Shown here one piece after another: positions 18,453 through 25,984 of a stretch of DNA of 64,000 nt (the stretch's first letter is position 1; every line of letters begins with the position of its first letter). This DNA comes from Dactylosporangium fulvum. Lineage in GTDB: Bacteria > Actinomycetota > Actinomycetes > Mycobacteriales > Micromonosporaceae. The stretch lies in assembly GCF_025137375.1 (NCBI RefSeq), contig NZ_CP073720.1, positions 1,326,501-1,390,500 on the forward strand, read 5' to 3'. The notes beneath the pieces are model-generated. The model worked only from the letters and a program-made list of their open reading frames with translations, did no database searches and was not told where the DNA came from. The translations under genes were made by a program, and so were the position numbers.

Positions 18453-19307
18453 CTATGGACGTTCGTCGACCACCCGCAGGCCGGACCGGTCGGCCTCCAG
18501 CAGCGTGGGCACCAGCTCGGACGGCTGGACCGGCGACTCCCGCACGATCCGGCCGAACGCGGCGGCGGGCGGACTGCCGGCCGCGGCCACGAGCAGGTTG
18601 TCCGGGTCGGGGATCGCGACGACGATCCGGTCGGTCTCCAGCAGCTGCATCATGCGCTGCGGGAAGTCCGGCAGGGCGACGGCGGACGAGACGAACATGC
18701 CCTCGCGGCGCAGCGCGAGCATCCCGTTGTCGAGCGCGTCCACCCGCAGGCCCCGCGTCAGGTTGCCGAACGACTCCGCCAGGCGATCGCCGAACCCGTC
18801 ACGCTCCATGACGTGGCTCATGCCGATCGTGCCCCGCTCGGTCATCGCCACCATGGCCAGTGCCACGACCAGCCGGCCCGGCACGACCTCCTGGAACGGT
18901 AGCGCGTTGGCCATCGCACCGTTCGGCGCCGACAGGCTCCACAGCACCGGCAGCAGTTCGCCGTTGCTCTCGGCGTGGCGCACGTTGCGGTCGAACTCGG
19001 CGGAGGCCATCGCCCGGTGAGCCTCGGCGAGGGCGGCGTCCCAGTCCCCGGTCTCAGGGCGGGAGAAGGAGTACGTCAACCGGGCGCTCGGGAACTCGTC
19101 CTCGATGAACGCGAGGTCGGCCGCCGACGGCTCCCACTCGCTGTAGAGCTCGACGACGTCGACGCCGGTCGCGCCGTGTGACCGCTGGACCTCCCGCCAG
19201 GCCTGCCGGACGGCGTCGTCGTCACGGGTGCGGCCACGGCCGACGGCGGGGTGTTCGTCCTGCCGCAGCCGGAACGCGACCAGATTGTTCGATGGGTCCT
19301 TGTCCAT
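18453..19307 (-). CDS. Soluble protein of unknown function
   Basis: The 284-residue protein has no signal or membrane segment. It combines an N-terminal acidic/tryptophan-containing part (ELYSEWEPS), a central region with PGRLVVALAMVAMT and a C-terminal region DRIVVAIPDPDNLLVAAAG. I do not recognise a family. ATG 19307 is chosen because TAGCCT lies exactly 7 nt upstream on the minus strand, the leaderless arrangement seen at several genes here. Paired DnaA boxes lie about 60 bp beyond the start. Confidence 0.72.
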   Translation of the reverse strand: MDKDPSNNLVAFRLRQDEHPAVGRGRTRDDDAVRQAWREVQRSHGATGVDVVELYSEWEPSAADLAFIEDEFPSARLTYSFSRPETGDWDAALAEAHRAMASAEFDRNVRHAESNGELLPVLWSLSAPNGAMANALPFQEVVPGRLVVALAMVAMTERGTIGMSHVMERDGFGDRLAESFGNLTRGLRVDALDNGMLALRREGMFVSSAVALPDFPQRMMQLLETDRIVVAIPDPDNLLVAAAGSPPAAAFGRIVRESPVQPSELVPTLLEADRSGLRVVDERP

Positions 19308-19314
19308 CCGGGGC

Positions 19315-19320
19315 AGGCTA
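19315..19320 (-). promoter_or_regulatory. -10 element TAGCCT of a leaderless transcript
   Basis: Read on the minus strand, TAGCCT ends 7 nt before ATG 19307 with no ribosome binding site between. Confidence 0.5.
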
Positions 19321-19367
19321 CTCCGCGGGTGACCGGTTCGCTGGCCTCTGCGTGGCACGTCGCGGCG

Positions 19368-19394
19368 TTGTCCACAAGGGCTCCGTTGTCCACA
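19368..19394 (+). promoter_or_regulatory. Pair of DnaA boxes upstream of ssb
   Basis: TTGTCCACA occurs at 19368-19376 and again at 19386-19394, same orientation, 18 nt apart start to start. This is the high-GC actinobacterial DnaA box. They lie between the unknown minus-strand gene and ssb, about 80 bp before the ssb start. A matching pair in the opposite orientation lies at 24232-24258. Confidence 0.75.
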
Positions 19395-19473
19395 GAAACG
19401 CCTTGCGGCCCGAGCGGCGGGTGGGTGGTATCACGCAAGCTCCCTCCGAGCCCCGAGGTGGAGGGAGACGAGG

Positions 19474-20223
19474 ATGTTCGAGACAACGGTGACGGTGGTG
19501 GGCAACGTGCTCAATCCGCCGGACGCCCGGCGGCTGGTGGAGAGCCAGGCGCTCGTCACGCATTTTAAGGTCGCGACGACGTCGCGCCGGTTCGACAAGG
19601 TCAACGAGCGCTGGGTCGACGGGGACAGCCTGCGGGTCCGGGTGAACTGCTGGCGGCAGCTCGCCGAAAACGTGGCCCGCAGCGTCAACGTCGGCGACCC
19701 GGTCATCGTGACCGGCCGGCTCTACAGCCGCGACTGGGAGGGTGACGACCACGTCAGGCGGGTGAGCTACGAGCTGGACGCGTTCTCGGTCGGTCACGAC
19801 CTCTCGCGCGGCCGGGCGAAGTTCGCCCGGGTGAAAGCCAACACGTTGACCAGCGCGGTCGACGACGAGCTTTCCGACAAGCGGATCGGCGGCGCGCCGA
19901 CCGTTCCCGCGCCGGAGGTCAACGAGCTGCCGCGGCGCCGGAAGTACGACGCCGAGCTCGGCGGATTCGTCACCCTGGTGGACGAGCACGTGGTCGACCG
20001 GGATCCGTTCGCCGACGAGGTGCTCGCCGAGCTGGCAGGAGAGTTCGCCGCCGACTCGGCGTCCGTCTTCGCCGGCGCGGGGGAGCCCGACCCGGAGGAG
20101 GACGACGAGGGCGACGAGGCCGTGGAGTCGGTGGACTCGGTGGACGTGGTGGACCCGGACGAGGACTCTCCGGTGGCGTCCGGTCGCCGGAAGCGGTCGC
20201 GCCGGGTGCCGGTGCCTGCATAG
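19474..20223 (+). CDS. ssb: Single-stranded DNA-binding protein (paralogue with atypical tail)
   Basis: The 249-residue protein has an N-terminal OB fold (about residues 1-110) with SSB features TVTVVGNV, VNCWRQLAENV and DPVIVTGRLYSRDW. The rest is an extended, mostly acidic tail (EEDDEGDEAVESVDSVDVVD) ending in basic RRKRSRRVPVPA. It lacks the D-D-I-P-F tip that main SSBs use to bind partner proteins, so this is probably a secondary SSB with other partners. ATG 19474 has GAGGGAGACGAGG upstream. DnaA boxes lie in its promoter region. Confidence 0.9.
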   Translation: MFETTVTVVGNVLNPPDARRLVESQALVTHFKVATTSRRFDKVNERWVDGDSLRVRVNCWRQLAENVARSVNVGDPVIVTGRLYSRDWEGDDHVRRVSYELDAFSVGHDLSRGRAKFARVKANTLTSAVDDELSDKRIGGAPTVPAPEVNELPRRRKYDAELGGFVTLVDEHVVDRDPFADEVLAELAGEFAADSASVFAGAGEPDPEEDDEGDEAVESVDSVDVVDPDEDSPVASGRRKRSRRVPVPA

Positions 20224-20663
20224 TTGCGGCCCATTCGGGTAGGCGGGCCCGGGTGGAAAGCTGCCGTGGCCGGGTCGGTTCCAGCCCGTCTTCCGACGGG
20301 GTCGGCGCCGGCCCGGCCGCTTACCGGAGAACATCGACGACCGGCATCGTCTGGGGCGGCTGTCGCGGGTGACCGCTCAGGCCGACCTTGATTGGACGAA
20401 TGGATCATTCCCCGACCCGTTGGGCAGGATTGCGGAATGGTTACCGATACGTCTTGATCTGGGGTTCGTCCGCTGACATTGGCGACGTCGGCTTAGACTT
20501 CGTCACGTAGAGCAGCGTTGCTCGTTGACCTCGATTGATTGACTGCTGTCGGCGGTGAGTCCTAAAGTCTGCGCGCGCGCTGTCGCACTGCAGACGGCCG
20601 ATTGAGACCGAATAGTCCACGACCCGTCTGCCCATCGGGTTTGCTCTTGATCTGGAGGGCGGC
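20224..20663. other. Intergenic region, no gene seen
   Basis: This 440-bp spacer follows ssb. The first 110 bp are G/C-rich with imperfect hairpins that could terminate ssb. The remaining part is less G/C-rich than its surroundings and probably holds the promoter of the oxygenase gene, which has GGAGGGCGGC before its ATG. I see no convincing small gene. Confidence 0.45.
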
Positions 20664-21683
20664 ATGGTCGCACCGGCCACGCTACGTATTGACGCCGACG
20701 AGCTCAAGTCCGTCGAGTGGACGATCGAGCGCCTTGCCGACGAGTTCGACACCGTCGAAAGTGAAGCATTCCTCCGCGCGGTCACCCTCGCCTCCCACGA
20801 ATTGCCGGTGCGCATTCGTGCGGAGTTGCTGGACTTCAAGATGCTGGAGCCCAACGGCGCCCTGTTGATCCAGGGGCTGCCGGTCGACGACGCCGCCATC
20901 GGGCCGACCCCGTTCGGCCACGGCCAGCCCGCCGACGAGAAGGCCACCCTCTGGCACGACATCGCGTTCTTCCTGTTCGCGTCCTGCCTCGGCGACCCGA
21001 TCGGCTGGGAGACCTATCAGCAGGGCCGTCTCCTGCAGCACGTCGCGCCGCGGCCGGGTCACGAGGCCGATCAGACCAGCACCGGGTCGGTCACCAAGCT
21101 GGAGTGGCACACCGAGGAGGCGTATCACCCCTTCCGGCCCGAATACCTGGGCCTGATGTGCCTGCGCAACCCCGACAACGTGGCGACGACGCTCGCCCAG
21201 ATGGCCGACCTGCGGCTCAGTGCGGAAGACCTGGCCCTGTTGTGCCAAGAGCGGTTCGTCATTCGCCCCGACGAGGCGCACATCCTGCGTCGCGACGAGG
21301 TGCCGGGTCTGGCCGGCCGCATGACCAGCTTCAACCGGATCGACCGGATGAACGCGGCGCCGGAGCCGGTCGCGCTGATCTTCGGCGCGGAGGACCGGCC
21401 GTATCTTCGGGTCGACCCGTATTACATGGACATGCCCGAGCAGGACGAGTTCGCCGCCGCGTTCGCCAAGCTGTGCGCCGAGATCGAAACGCACCTGCAG
21501 GACGTGGCCCTCCAGCCCGGCGAGATCCTCTTCCTCGACAACTGGCGGACCGTCCACGGCCGCAAGGCGTTCCGCGCCCGTTACGACGGCCGTGACCGCT
21601 GGCTCAAGCGCCTCAGCCTGACCCGTGACCTGCGCAAGTCCCGCAGCATGCGGGCCTCGGTCAACGGCCGCAGCATCGGCTGA
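20664..21683 (+). CDS. Fe(II)/2-oxoglutarate oxygenase of the clavaminate synthase/arginine hydroxylase type
   Basis: The 339-residue protein resembles the VioC/AsnO/clavaminate synthase group. It has the iron-binding H-x-E in LEWHTEEAYHPF (about residue 148) and the distal His in NWRTVHGRKAF (about 298). The co-substrate arginine lies in DRWLKRLSL. YLGLMCLRNPD after the H-x-E is typical of the group that hydroxylates free or carrier-bound arginine, asparagine or enduracididine. No peptide synthetase or other pathway gene lies nearby, so it may act alone on a free amino acid. The substrate is inference. Confidence 0.88.
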   Translation: MVAPATLRIDADELKSVEWTIERLADEFDTVESEAFLRAVTLASHELPVRIRAELLDFKMLEPNGALLIQGLPVDDAAIGPTPFGHGQPADEKATLWHDIAFFLFASCLGDPIGWETYQQGRLLQHVAPRPGHEADQTSTGSVTKLEWHTEEAYHPFRPEYLGLMCLRNPDNVATTLAQMADLRLSAEDLALLCQERFVIRPDEAHILRRDEVPGLAGRMTSFNRIDRMNAAPEPVALIFGAEDRPYLRVDPYYMDMPEQDEFAAAFAKLCAEIETHLQDVALQPGEILFLDNWRTVHGRKAFRARYDGRDRWLKRLSLTRDLRKSRSMRASVNGRSIG

Positions 21684-21785
21684 TCCAGGCCGTTTCGCAG
21701 AACCCTGTTGCCGCCCGCAGCGACGCGTGTTGTCCTTGGCACAGCAAATCCGGCTCCCCGTAAGCAATTCCGCCCGGGGTGGCGG

Positions 21786-21791
21786 TAGCCT
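21786..21791 (+). promoter_or_regulatory. Candidate -10 element of tRNA-Arg
   Basis: TAGCCT lies 12 nt before the mature 5' end of the tRNA at 21804. Confidence 0.4.
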
Positions 21792-21803
21792 GTGCGACGA
21801 CAT

Positions 21804-21879
21804 GCGCTCGTAGCTCAGTGGATAGAGCAGGGGACTTCTAATCCCAAGGTCGTAGGTTCGAGTCCTACCGGGCGCACCA
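21804..21879 (+). tRNA. tRNA-Arg (anticodon TCT), with encoded CCA
   Basis: A full cloverleaf is visible. The acceptor arm GCGCTCG pairs with CGGGCGC, with one G-T pair. The D-arm is GCTCAGTGGATAGAGC, the anticodon loop CTTCTAA holds TCT, and the T-loop is GGTTCGAGTCC. Discriminator A is followed by CCA. The 3' end is copied imperfectly at 23124-23157, and an integrase remnant lies next to it, so this tRNA served as an integration site. Confidence 0.96.
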
Positions 21880-21920
21880 CTGTCAGCGCCGCCAGGCGCC
21901 CATACAGCCAGCCGTATAGC

Positions 21921-22286
21921 CTAAGCGCCGAACAGGCGCTCAGCGGCGTCGTCCACGGCCGTCCGCTCGATCTCGGGCAGGACGTGAGCGTACGTGTTCA
22001 TGGTCAACCCGATCTGGCTGTGCCCGAGGACCTTCATCACCGTCCGGGGCGAGGCGCCCGACGCTAGAAGGAACGTCGCGCAGGCGTGCCGCAGGTCGTG
22101 CAGCCGGCGCAGGCCGACGGTCAGCGCGCACACGTAGAGCGCTTCGAGCCGATGCCCCTTCAGCACCGCCAGAAGGCGTTTCGCCTCTTCCATGGTCAGC
22201 GCCCGCCGCTCCGCCTGGTGCACCAGCTCCTCCCGCTCGGCGTCGCCGAGGGCGTTGCGGATCAGTCCGTGGATGTGCCGCACCAA
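21921..22286 (-). pseudogene. Internally deleted tyrosine integrase remnant
   Basis: The 121-codon frame keeps pieces of a phage/ICE-type tyrosine recombinase. These are the core-domain start (ALTMEEAKRLLAVLKGH, then VCALTVGLR with catalytic Arg I) joined directly to RLHDLRHACATFLLASG (H-x-x-R). LGHSQIGLTMNTYAH with the nucleophilic Tyr follows. About 100 residues that normally lie between GLR and LHDLRH are missing, and a further short segment before ALTMEE also seems lost. The N-terminal arm-binding domain is absent. It lies about 40 bp from tRNA-Arg, pointing into the former element, and cannot be a functional recombinase. Confidence 0.88.
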
Positions 22287-23123
22287 AGCTCCGCGCGGCG
22301 CTGGGACGGCAACGTTCGGCGTCCGAGCCGGTCAGTCTTGCTTCTTTGGGCTACCGCGATGTCCGTCGTGGTCCGGATCGTCGCTCCCGCGGCCTCGCCC
22401 TCCGCGTACAGTTGCGCTCTTTGCCTCCGGCGCGACCGTGGTCCTTGCAGTCGGAGTCTGGCAGCCACCAGCGCGATCGCCAAGCAGAGGCGTGGGGCAG
22501 ACGGGGCTTGAACCCGCGACCGACGTCTTAGAAGGACGTTGCTCCCACCGCCTGATGCGTGGGCGCCCACCAGCAGTCACGCGGCAGAGCCCAGCCGCCC
22601 GCCGCCCCAGCGCGCCATGCCGCGGCGGCACCGTCCTCCTGCCGGCGCTGTCCTCCTGCCGCCATGGCCTCTTGGTCGGTGCAGCGTCTTGGCAAGCTCG
22701 GCCCCTTGCCGGCGTGGCTCTTCGGCTGGCGCTGTTTTCCGCCGACGGGATTTGTCGGCCGGCGTGATCCCTTTGGCCAGCGAGGCCCACGGGTCGGTCA
22801 GCGAGGCCCGTGGGTCGACGCGGGGTGCTCGGGCGAGCATGGGCGTTCGAGTGACATGTGCCGTCGGGCAGGTGGTCGTGGTCAGCGGGGGCCTTCGGCC
22901 GGTGCAGCCGGTGTCCGGCGCGAGTGCTCCGTGGAGGGCGCGGTCGTTCGACCGACGGTGATCTTCGGGCGGCGTGGCCCTTCGGATCTCTCGTCGGCGC
23001 GGGACGGCGGTGCCGAGCGTCCTGCCGTGCGTCGCTGCGCTGGCGTCGTGTGGGTCGGTCCGTTTTTGCGTTCGAGTGCCCGGAATGGTTCGGTGGGCGT
23101 TGGTAATGTTCCAGGTGCCTCAC
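22287..23123. other. Decayed interior of the integrated element
   Basis: No credible gene is visible in this 0.8-kb stretch between the integrase remnant and the degenerate attachment-site copy. Open frames are short or compositionally biased and lack ribosome binding sites. It holds the tRNA-Arg-like sequence at 22493-22566. Confidence 0.55.
22493..22566 (-). tRNA. tRNA-Arg-like sequence (anticodon TCT), 5' half degenerate
   Basis: On the minus strand the anticodon arm is perfect (ACGTC, CTTCTAA, GACGT). The T-arm is GCGGG-TTCAAGC-CCCGT, and the acceptor 3' strand CTGCCCC with discriminator A is intact. The 5' acceptor strand should read near GGGGCAG but does not, and the D-stem pairs poorly. 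It looks like a tRNA-Arg pseudogene carried by the element, with the same anticodon as the host target tRNA but a different body. Confidence 0.55.
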
Positions 23124-23157
23124 GGTCGTAGGGTTGAGTCGTGACCGGGCGCACCAC
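23124..23157 (+). repeat. Degenerate copy of the tRNA-Arg 3' end (probable attachment-site remnant)
   Basis: GGTCGTA (23124-23130) and ACCGGGCGCACCAC (23144-23157) match the tRNA 3' half at 21849-21880. The T-loop between them is altered. The copy lies about 1.28 kb from the tRNA in direct orientation, as expected for the far attachment site of an integrated element. Confidence 0.65.
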
Positions 23158-23193
23158 AGTTGCCAGAACCCAGCGACCAGCCGAGGCAGATCG

Positions 23194-23463
23194 TTGAATG
23201 AGCGCCGGCGCGAGGACACGCGCAACGCCATCGGGGTGTTGACCCTGCTCTTCCAGTCGCCGCTGGACACCGAGACACGCAGCGAATACCTCCAGCAGAT
23301 CATCGGCGACGACGACGCCGTGGTGGACATCGGCCGTGCCTTCACCGGGATGACCAACCTCGCGGCGCTCATCCTGATCGAGCACAGCAAGGCCACCGGC
23401 CGGCCCGCCACCGAAGTGTTGCAACGGATCGCGGCCGGCCTCGCCGCCGACGAGGCCTCCTGA
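23194..23463 (+). CDS. Small helical protein of unknown function
   Basis: The 89-residue protein is mostly helical (NAIGVLTLLFQSPLDTETRSEYLQQIIG, then ALILIEHSKATGRPATEVLQRIAAGLA). It has strong codon bias, so it is likely a real gene. TTG 23194 is chosen because GAGGCAG lies just upstream; extending upstream would run into the attachment-site copy. A clear hairpin terminator follows at 23499-23532. I do not recognise the family. Confidence 0.7.
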   Translation: MNERRREDTRNAIGVLTLLFQSPLDTETRSEYLQQIIGDDDAVVDIGRAFTGMTNLAALILIEHSKATGRPATEVLQRIAAGLAADEAS

Positions 23464-23498
23464 CGGCCGTGCCGTTCGCCGGGGCAGGCGACCGGCAC

Positions 23499-23532
23499 GC
23501 CAGGTCCCCGCGAGCGACGACAGGGACCTGGC
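23499..23532 (+). terminator. Hairpin terminator after the small helical protein gene
   Basis: GCCAGGTCCC (23499-23508) and GGGACCTGGC (23523-23532) form a perfect 10-bp stem with a 14-nt loop, 36 bp after the stop at 23463. Confidence 0.7.
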
Positions 23533-23577
23533 ATCAGGCCGGGCGTTTGCTGGCATGCCGTGGAGGGCTGTGATCAA

Positions 23578-24026
23578 TCAGGTGGCGACCGGACGCGGGG
23601 TGCGCTGGAAGTGCCGGCCGGCGGACGGGACGAACATCAGGGGAACAGCGCCCCACACCGCTGCCACGTGGACGGTGCGTGCGACCGCGATCAGCCACCA
23701 TGCTGTGTCGGCGTCGGCCAACTGGGCACCGACCGAGTTGCCGTCGAGGAGCCAGCCGATCGGCTCCATGACGAGCGACAACGTGCCGATGATGCCCAGC
23801 ATCAGGGCCAGTGCGAGCCGGGCCCAGCGCTTGCCCGCCCGCATCCGCAATGCGGTGACGATCACGGCGGCGTAGACGACGCAGCGGATCGCGACGCCGG
23901 CGACGGCGCCGTCGCCGGCTTCCCGCTCGCCACGACCACTGCGGTCTCGAATGCTCCCGCGCCGACGGCCAGGAGCCACAGCCCGAACGCGGCCCGGACC
24001 GCGGCGGGCGCTGCAACGGTTGTCAT
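23578..24026 (-). pseudogene. Frameshifted four-helix membrane protein gene
   Basis: From ATG 24026 the frame reads a good first helix (FGLWLLAVGAGAFETAVVVASG) and then turns into low-complexity PATAPSPASRSAA with a stop at 23862. From about 23935 onward a different frame carries the natural continuation with three more helices: VAIRCVVYAAVIVTALRM, LALALMLGIIGTLSLVMEPIGW and TVHVAAVWGAVPLMFV. One inserted or deleted base would join them into a protein of about 148 residues. This is either a decayed gene or a sequencing error. Confidence 0.7.
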
Positions 24027-24231
24027 GCCCTCACTGTCGTTCGGCGCGCTGCCCCGCTCGCGCCCGCTGGCCACCCGGTTTCGGGTATGGGCAGCACCAC
24101 CGGCGGCGACCGCCCTCCGAGTTGCCGCAGTCTCCGCCTGTTGCCGGTGTCCGCCATCGCCGCCCCCTTCCCGCGTCCGGGAAGAGCTTGCGTCAGACGG
24201 AGCCACCGCCGCTCGCACCGGCGGTCGAATC

Positions 24232-24258
24232 TGTGGACAACCGCCGACTTGTGGACAA
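24232..24258 (-). promoter_or_regulatory. Second pair of DnaA boxes
   Basis: TGTGGACAA (the reverse complement of TTGTCCACA) occurs at 24232-24240 and 24250-24258, again 18 nt apart. The pair is oriented opposite to the pair at 19368-19394. It abuts the stop of the gene at 24259 and lies about 200 bp upstream of the frameshifted membrane gene. Confidence 0.72.
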
Positions 24259-24876
24259 CTACACGAAGCCGTGCTGTGCGCCGTCGAGGGCGGGCGCGGG
24301 CCGTACATCTGCGAAGAGCTCCCAGATGCCTCGACGGCGAACCAGCAGTTTGCGTGACAGCAGGTGGCGGTCGCCGGCGTAGAACACGCGGTCGACGGCC
24401 CGGCGGACCTTGGCGAGGCCGGGCGGCGAGTGGGAGCCCGTCACGATGACCACGTCGCGGGCCGGCACGCCCACCACGAGCTCGCCCGGGACGGACTGCT
24501 CGAGCCCGGCCCAGAACGCCTCCGCGAGCAGCAGGGTCGACGCGATGCCCTCGAAGTTGAGCATGAGCGCGGGCGGCTGCCCGTGTACGGCGGCGACGCC
24601 GAGGCGGGCGTCGAGATTGTGTGCGGCCTGGCGGCGCAGCGCGCGTCGAGGCATTTCCATGCGTTGCAGGTCAGCCCAGGTGACGAGGCGCTGGTCGAAC
24701 GGCGGGCCGTAGCTGTAGCCGACACCGAGCCCGCCCATGAAGTCGTCGATCACGGGCGAGTGCGCGTCGTCGCGGCGGATGTCCCGCAGCGGCACAAGAA
24801 CGGGCAAGAGCACGAGCTGCACGAGTGCAAAATAAGACGGTGATGGATATGAGGCAAGCTCTTGTTTTTGCGCCAT
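24259..24876 (-). CDS. DUF1444-like protein
   Basis: The 205-residue soluble protein has the pattern of DUF1444-type proteins. A central MLNFEGIASTLLLAEAFW is followed by PGELVVGVPARDVVIVTGSHSPPGLAKVRRAVDRVFYAG and then a LLSRKLLVRRRGIWELF tail. These proteins are widespread in bacteria without a known biochemical role. ATG 24876 begins the frame. The gene is divergent from cobD, with 71 bp between the two starts. Confidence 0.72.
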   Translation of the reverse strand: MAQKQELASYPSPSYFALVQLVLLPVLVPLRDIRRDDAHSPVIDDFMGGLGVGYSYGPPFDQRLVTWADLQRMEMPRRALRRQAAHNLDARLGVAAVHGQPPALMLNFEGIASTLLLAEAFWAGLEQSVPGELVVGVPARDVVIVTGSHSPPGLAKVRRAVDRVFYAGDRHLLSRKLLVRRRGIWELFADVRPAPALDGAQHGFV

Positions 24877-24934
24877 CTGCTTGCTAAGGCAAGGTGCCCG
24901 GAGGGTGGCTCGAAAAATTGTCAGTCGGTCTCTG

Positions 24935-24940
24935 TAGGTT
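24935..24940 (+). promoter_or_regulatory. -10 element TAGGTT of a leaderless cobD transcript
   Basis: TAGGTT ends 7 nt before ATG 24948 and no ribosome binding site is present. Confidence 0.55.
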
Positions 24941-24947
24941 CTGGCGC

Positions 24948-25898
24948 ATGGTTCGACCCAGGTATGCGGCGGACGCGGCCGGCATCGTGCTCGGCGCGCT
25001 CCTCGACGTTGTGTTCGGTGATCCGCGCCGGTGGCATCCGGTGGCGGGGTTCGGGCGGTTCGCCCTCATGGTGGAGCGGCGCACATACGCGGACGACCGT
25101 GTCGCGGGGGCCCGGTTCGCCGCGGTGGCCGTCGGTGTGCCCGTCGCCGCGGCCGCGCTCGCGGGACGGCTGACGCGGCGCAGACCGCTCGCCCGCACCG
25201 CGCTCGTCGCCGCCGCGACCTGGGCCGCGCTGGGCGGCACCAGCCTGGCGCGGGAAGGGCGCGTCATGGCGGACCGGCTCGAGAGCGGCGACCTGTCCGG
25301 CGCGCGGGCCCAGCTGCCCAATCTGTGCGGGCGAGATCCGTCGGCGCTCGACCCGCCGGAGTTGGCCCGGGCAACGGTCGAGTCGGTCGCCGAGAACACG
25401 TCGGACGCCGTGGTGGGGCCGTTGTTCTGGGGTGCCGTGGCCGGGCTGCCGGGCATCGTCGGCTATCGGGCCGTGAACACGCTCGACGCAATGGTGGGTC
25501 ATCGTTCTGCCAGATACGCCCGGTTCGGCACGGTCTCCGCGCGCCTCGACGACCTCGCGAACCTGGCGCCGTCGCGGCTGACCGGGGCGCTGACCGTCGC
25601 CGCGGCGCCGGTCGTCAGCGGTGATCCCGCGCAGGCGCTTCGCGTCTGGCTGCGGGACGGCAGCCGCCACCCGAGTCCGAACTCCGGCCAGTGCGAGGCG
25701 GCCGCCGCCGGTGCGCTGGGGGTGCGGCTCGGCGGGCGCAACGTCTACGGTTCGCGGGTCGAGGAGCGTCCGCACCTGGGCGACGGCGGGCCGCCGGCAC
25801 CGCTGGACGTGCGGCGCGCGGCGGCGCTGTCGGTGACCGTGGGCGCCGCGGCCGTCGGGCTGGCCGCAGCGGCACGCTGGTGGCGAGGGCGGCGATGA
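24948..25898 (+). CDS. cobD: Adenosylcobinamide-phosphate synthase CobD/CbiB
   Basis: The 316-residue membrane protein shows the family signatures: [18 protein letters not shown] near the N-terminus, [17 protein letters not shown] in the middle and [15 protein letters not shown] after it. [19 protein letters not shown] lies near the C-terminus. It joins (R)-1-amino-2-propanol phosphate or its relative to adenosylcobyric acid in the late cobalamin pathway. cobQ follows after about 80 bp. ATG 24948 is chosen from the leaderless -10 upstream and the conserved start [12 protein letters not shown]. Confidence 0.94.
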   Translation: MVRPRYAADAAGIVLGALLDVVFGDPRRWHPVAGFGRFALMVERRTYADDRVAGARFAAVAVGVPVAAAALAGRLTRRRPLARTALVAAATWAALGGTSLAREGRVMADRLESGDLSGARAQLPNLCGRDPSALDPPELARATVESVAENTSDAVVGPLFWGAVAGLPGIVGYRAVNTLDAMVGHRSARYARFGTVSARLDDLANLAPSRLTGALTVAAAPVVSGDPAQALRVWLRDGSRHPSPNSGQCEAAAAGALGVRLGGRNVYGSRVEERPHLGDGGPPAPLDVRRAAALSVTVGAAAVGLAAAARWWRGRR

Positions 25899-25984
25899 GC
25901 CCGGAGCGGGGGGTGGGCGCATGACCGGCCCGGAGCGAGGTGGAGAACGCGTGACTGGTCCTGAACGAAGCGGAGGACGTATGG
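25895..25984 (+). repeat. Tandem copies of a ribosome-site-plus-start unit before cobQ
   Basis: Three related units of 26, 30 and 30 bp run from the end of cobD to cobQ. Each has a start codon (ATG 25895, ATG 25921, GTG 25951, with the final ATG at 25981), a CC(C/T)GGAGCG or CCTGAACG core and a purine-rich GGTGGAG/GCGGAGG block. The last three starts are in frame. The final ATG is placed 7-8 nt after GCGGAGGA. Confidence 0.75.

Noticed and set aside
22577..23193. Open frames in the decayed element (both strands)
   Set aside because: Arg/Ala/Pro-rich readings without ribosome sites or domains. They overlap each other on opposite strands as expected for non-coding high-GC DNA.
21804..24026. 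Active prophage or integrative element
   Set aside because: Only a deleted integrase, a degenerate attachment copy and a tRNA-like relic remain. No replication, transfer or structural gene is visible.
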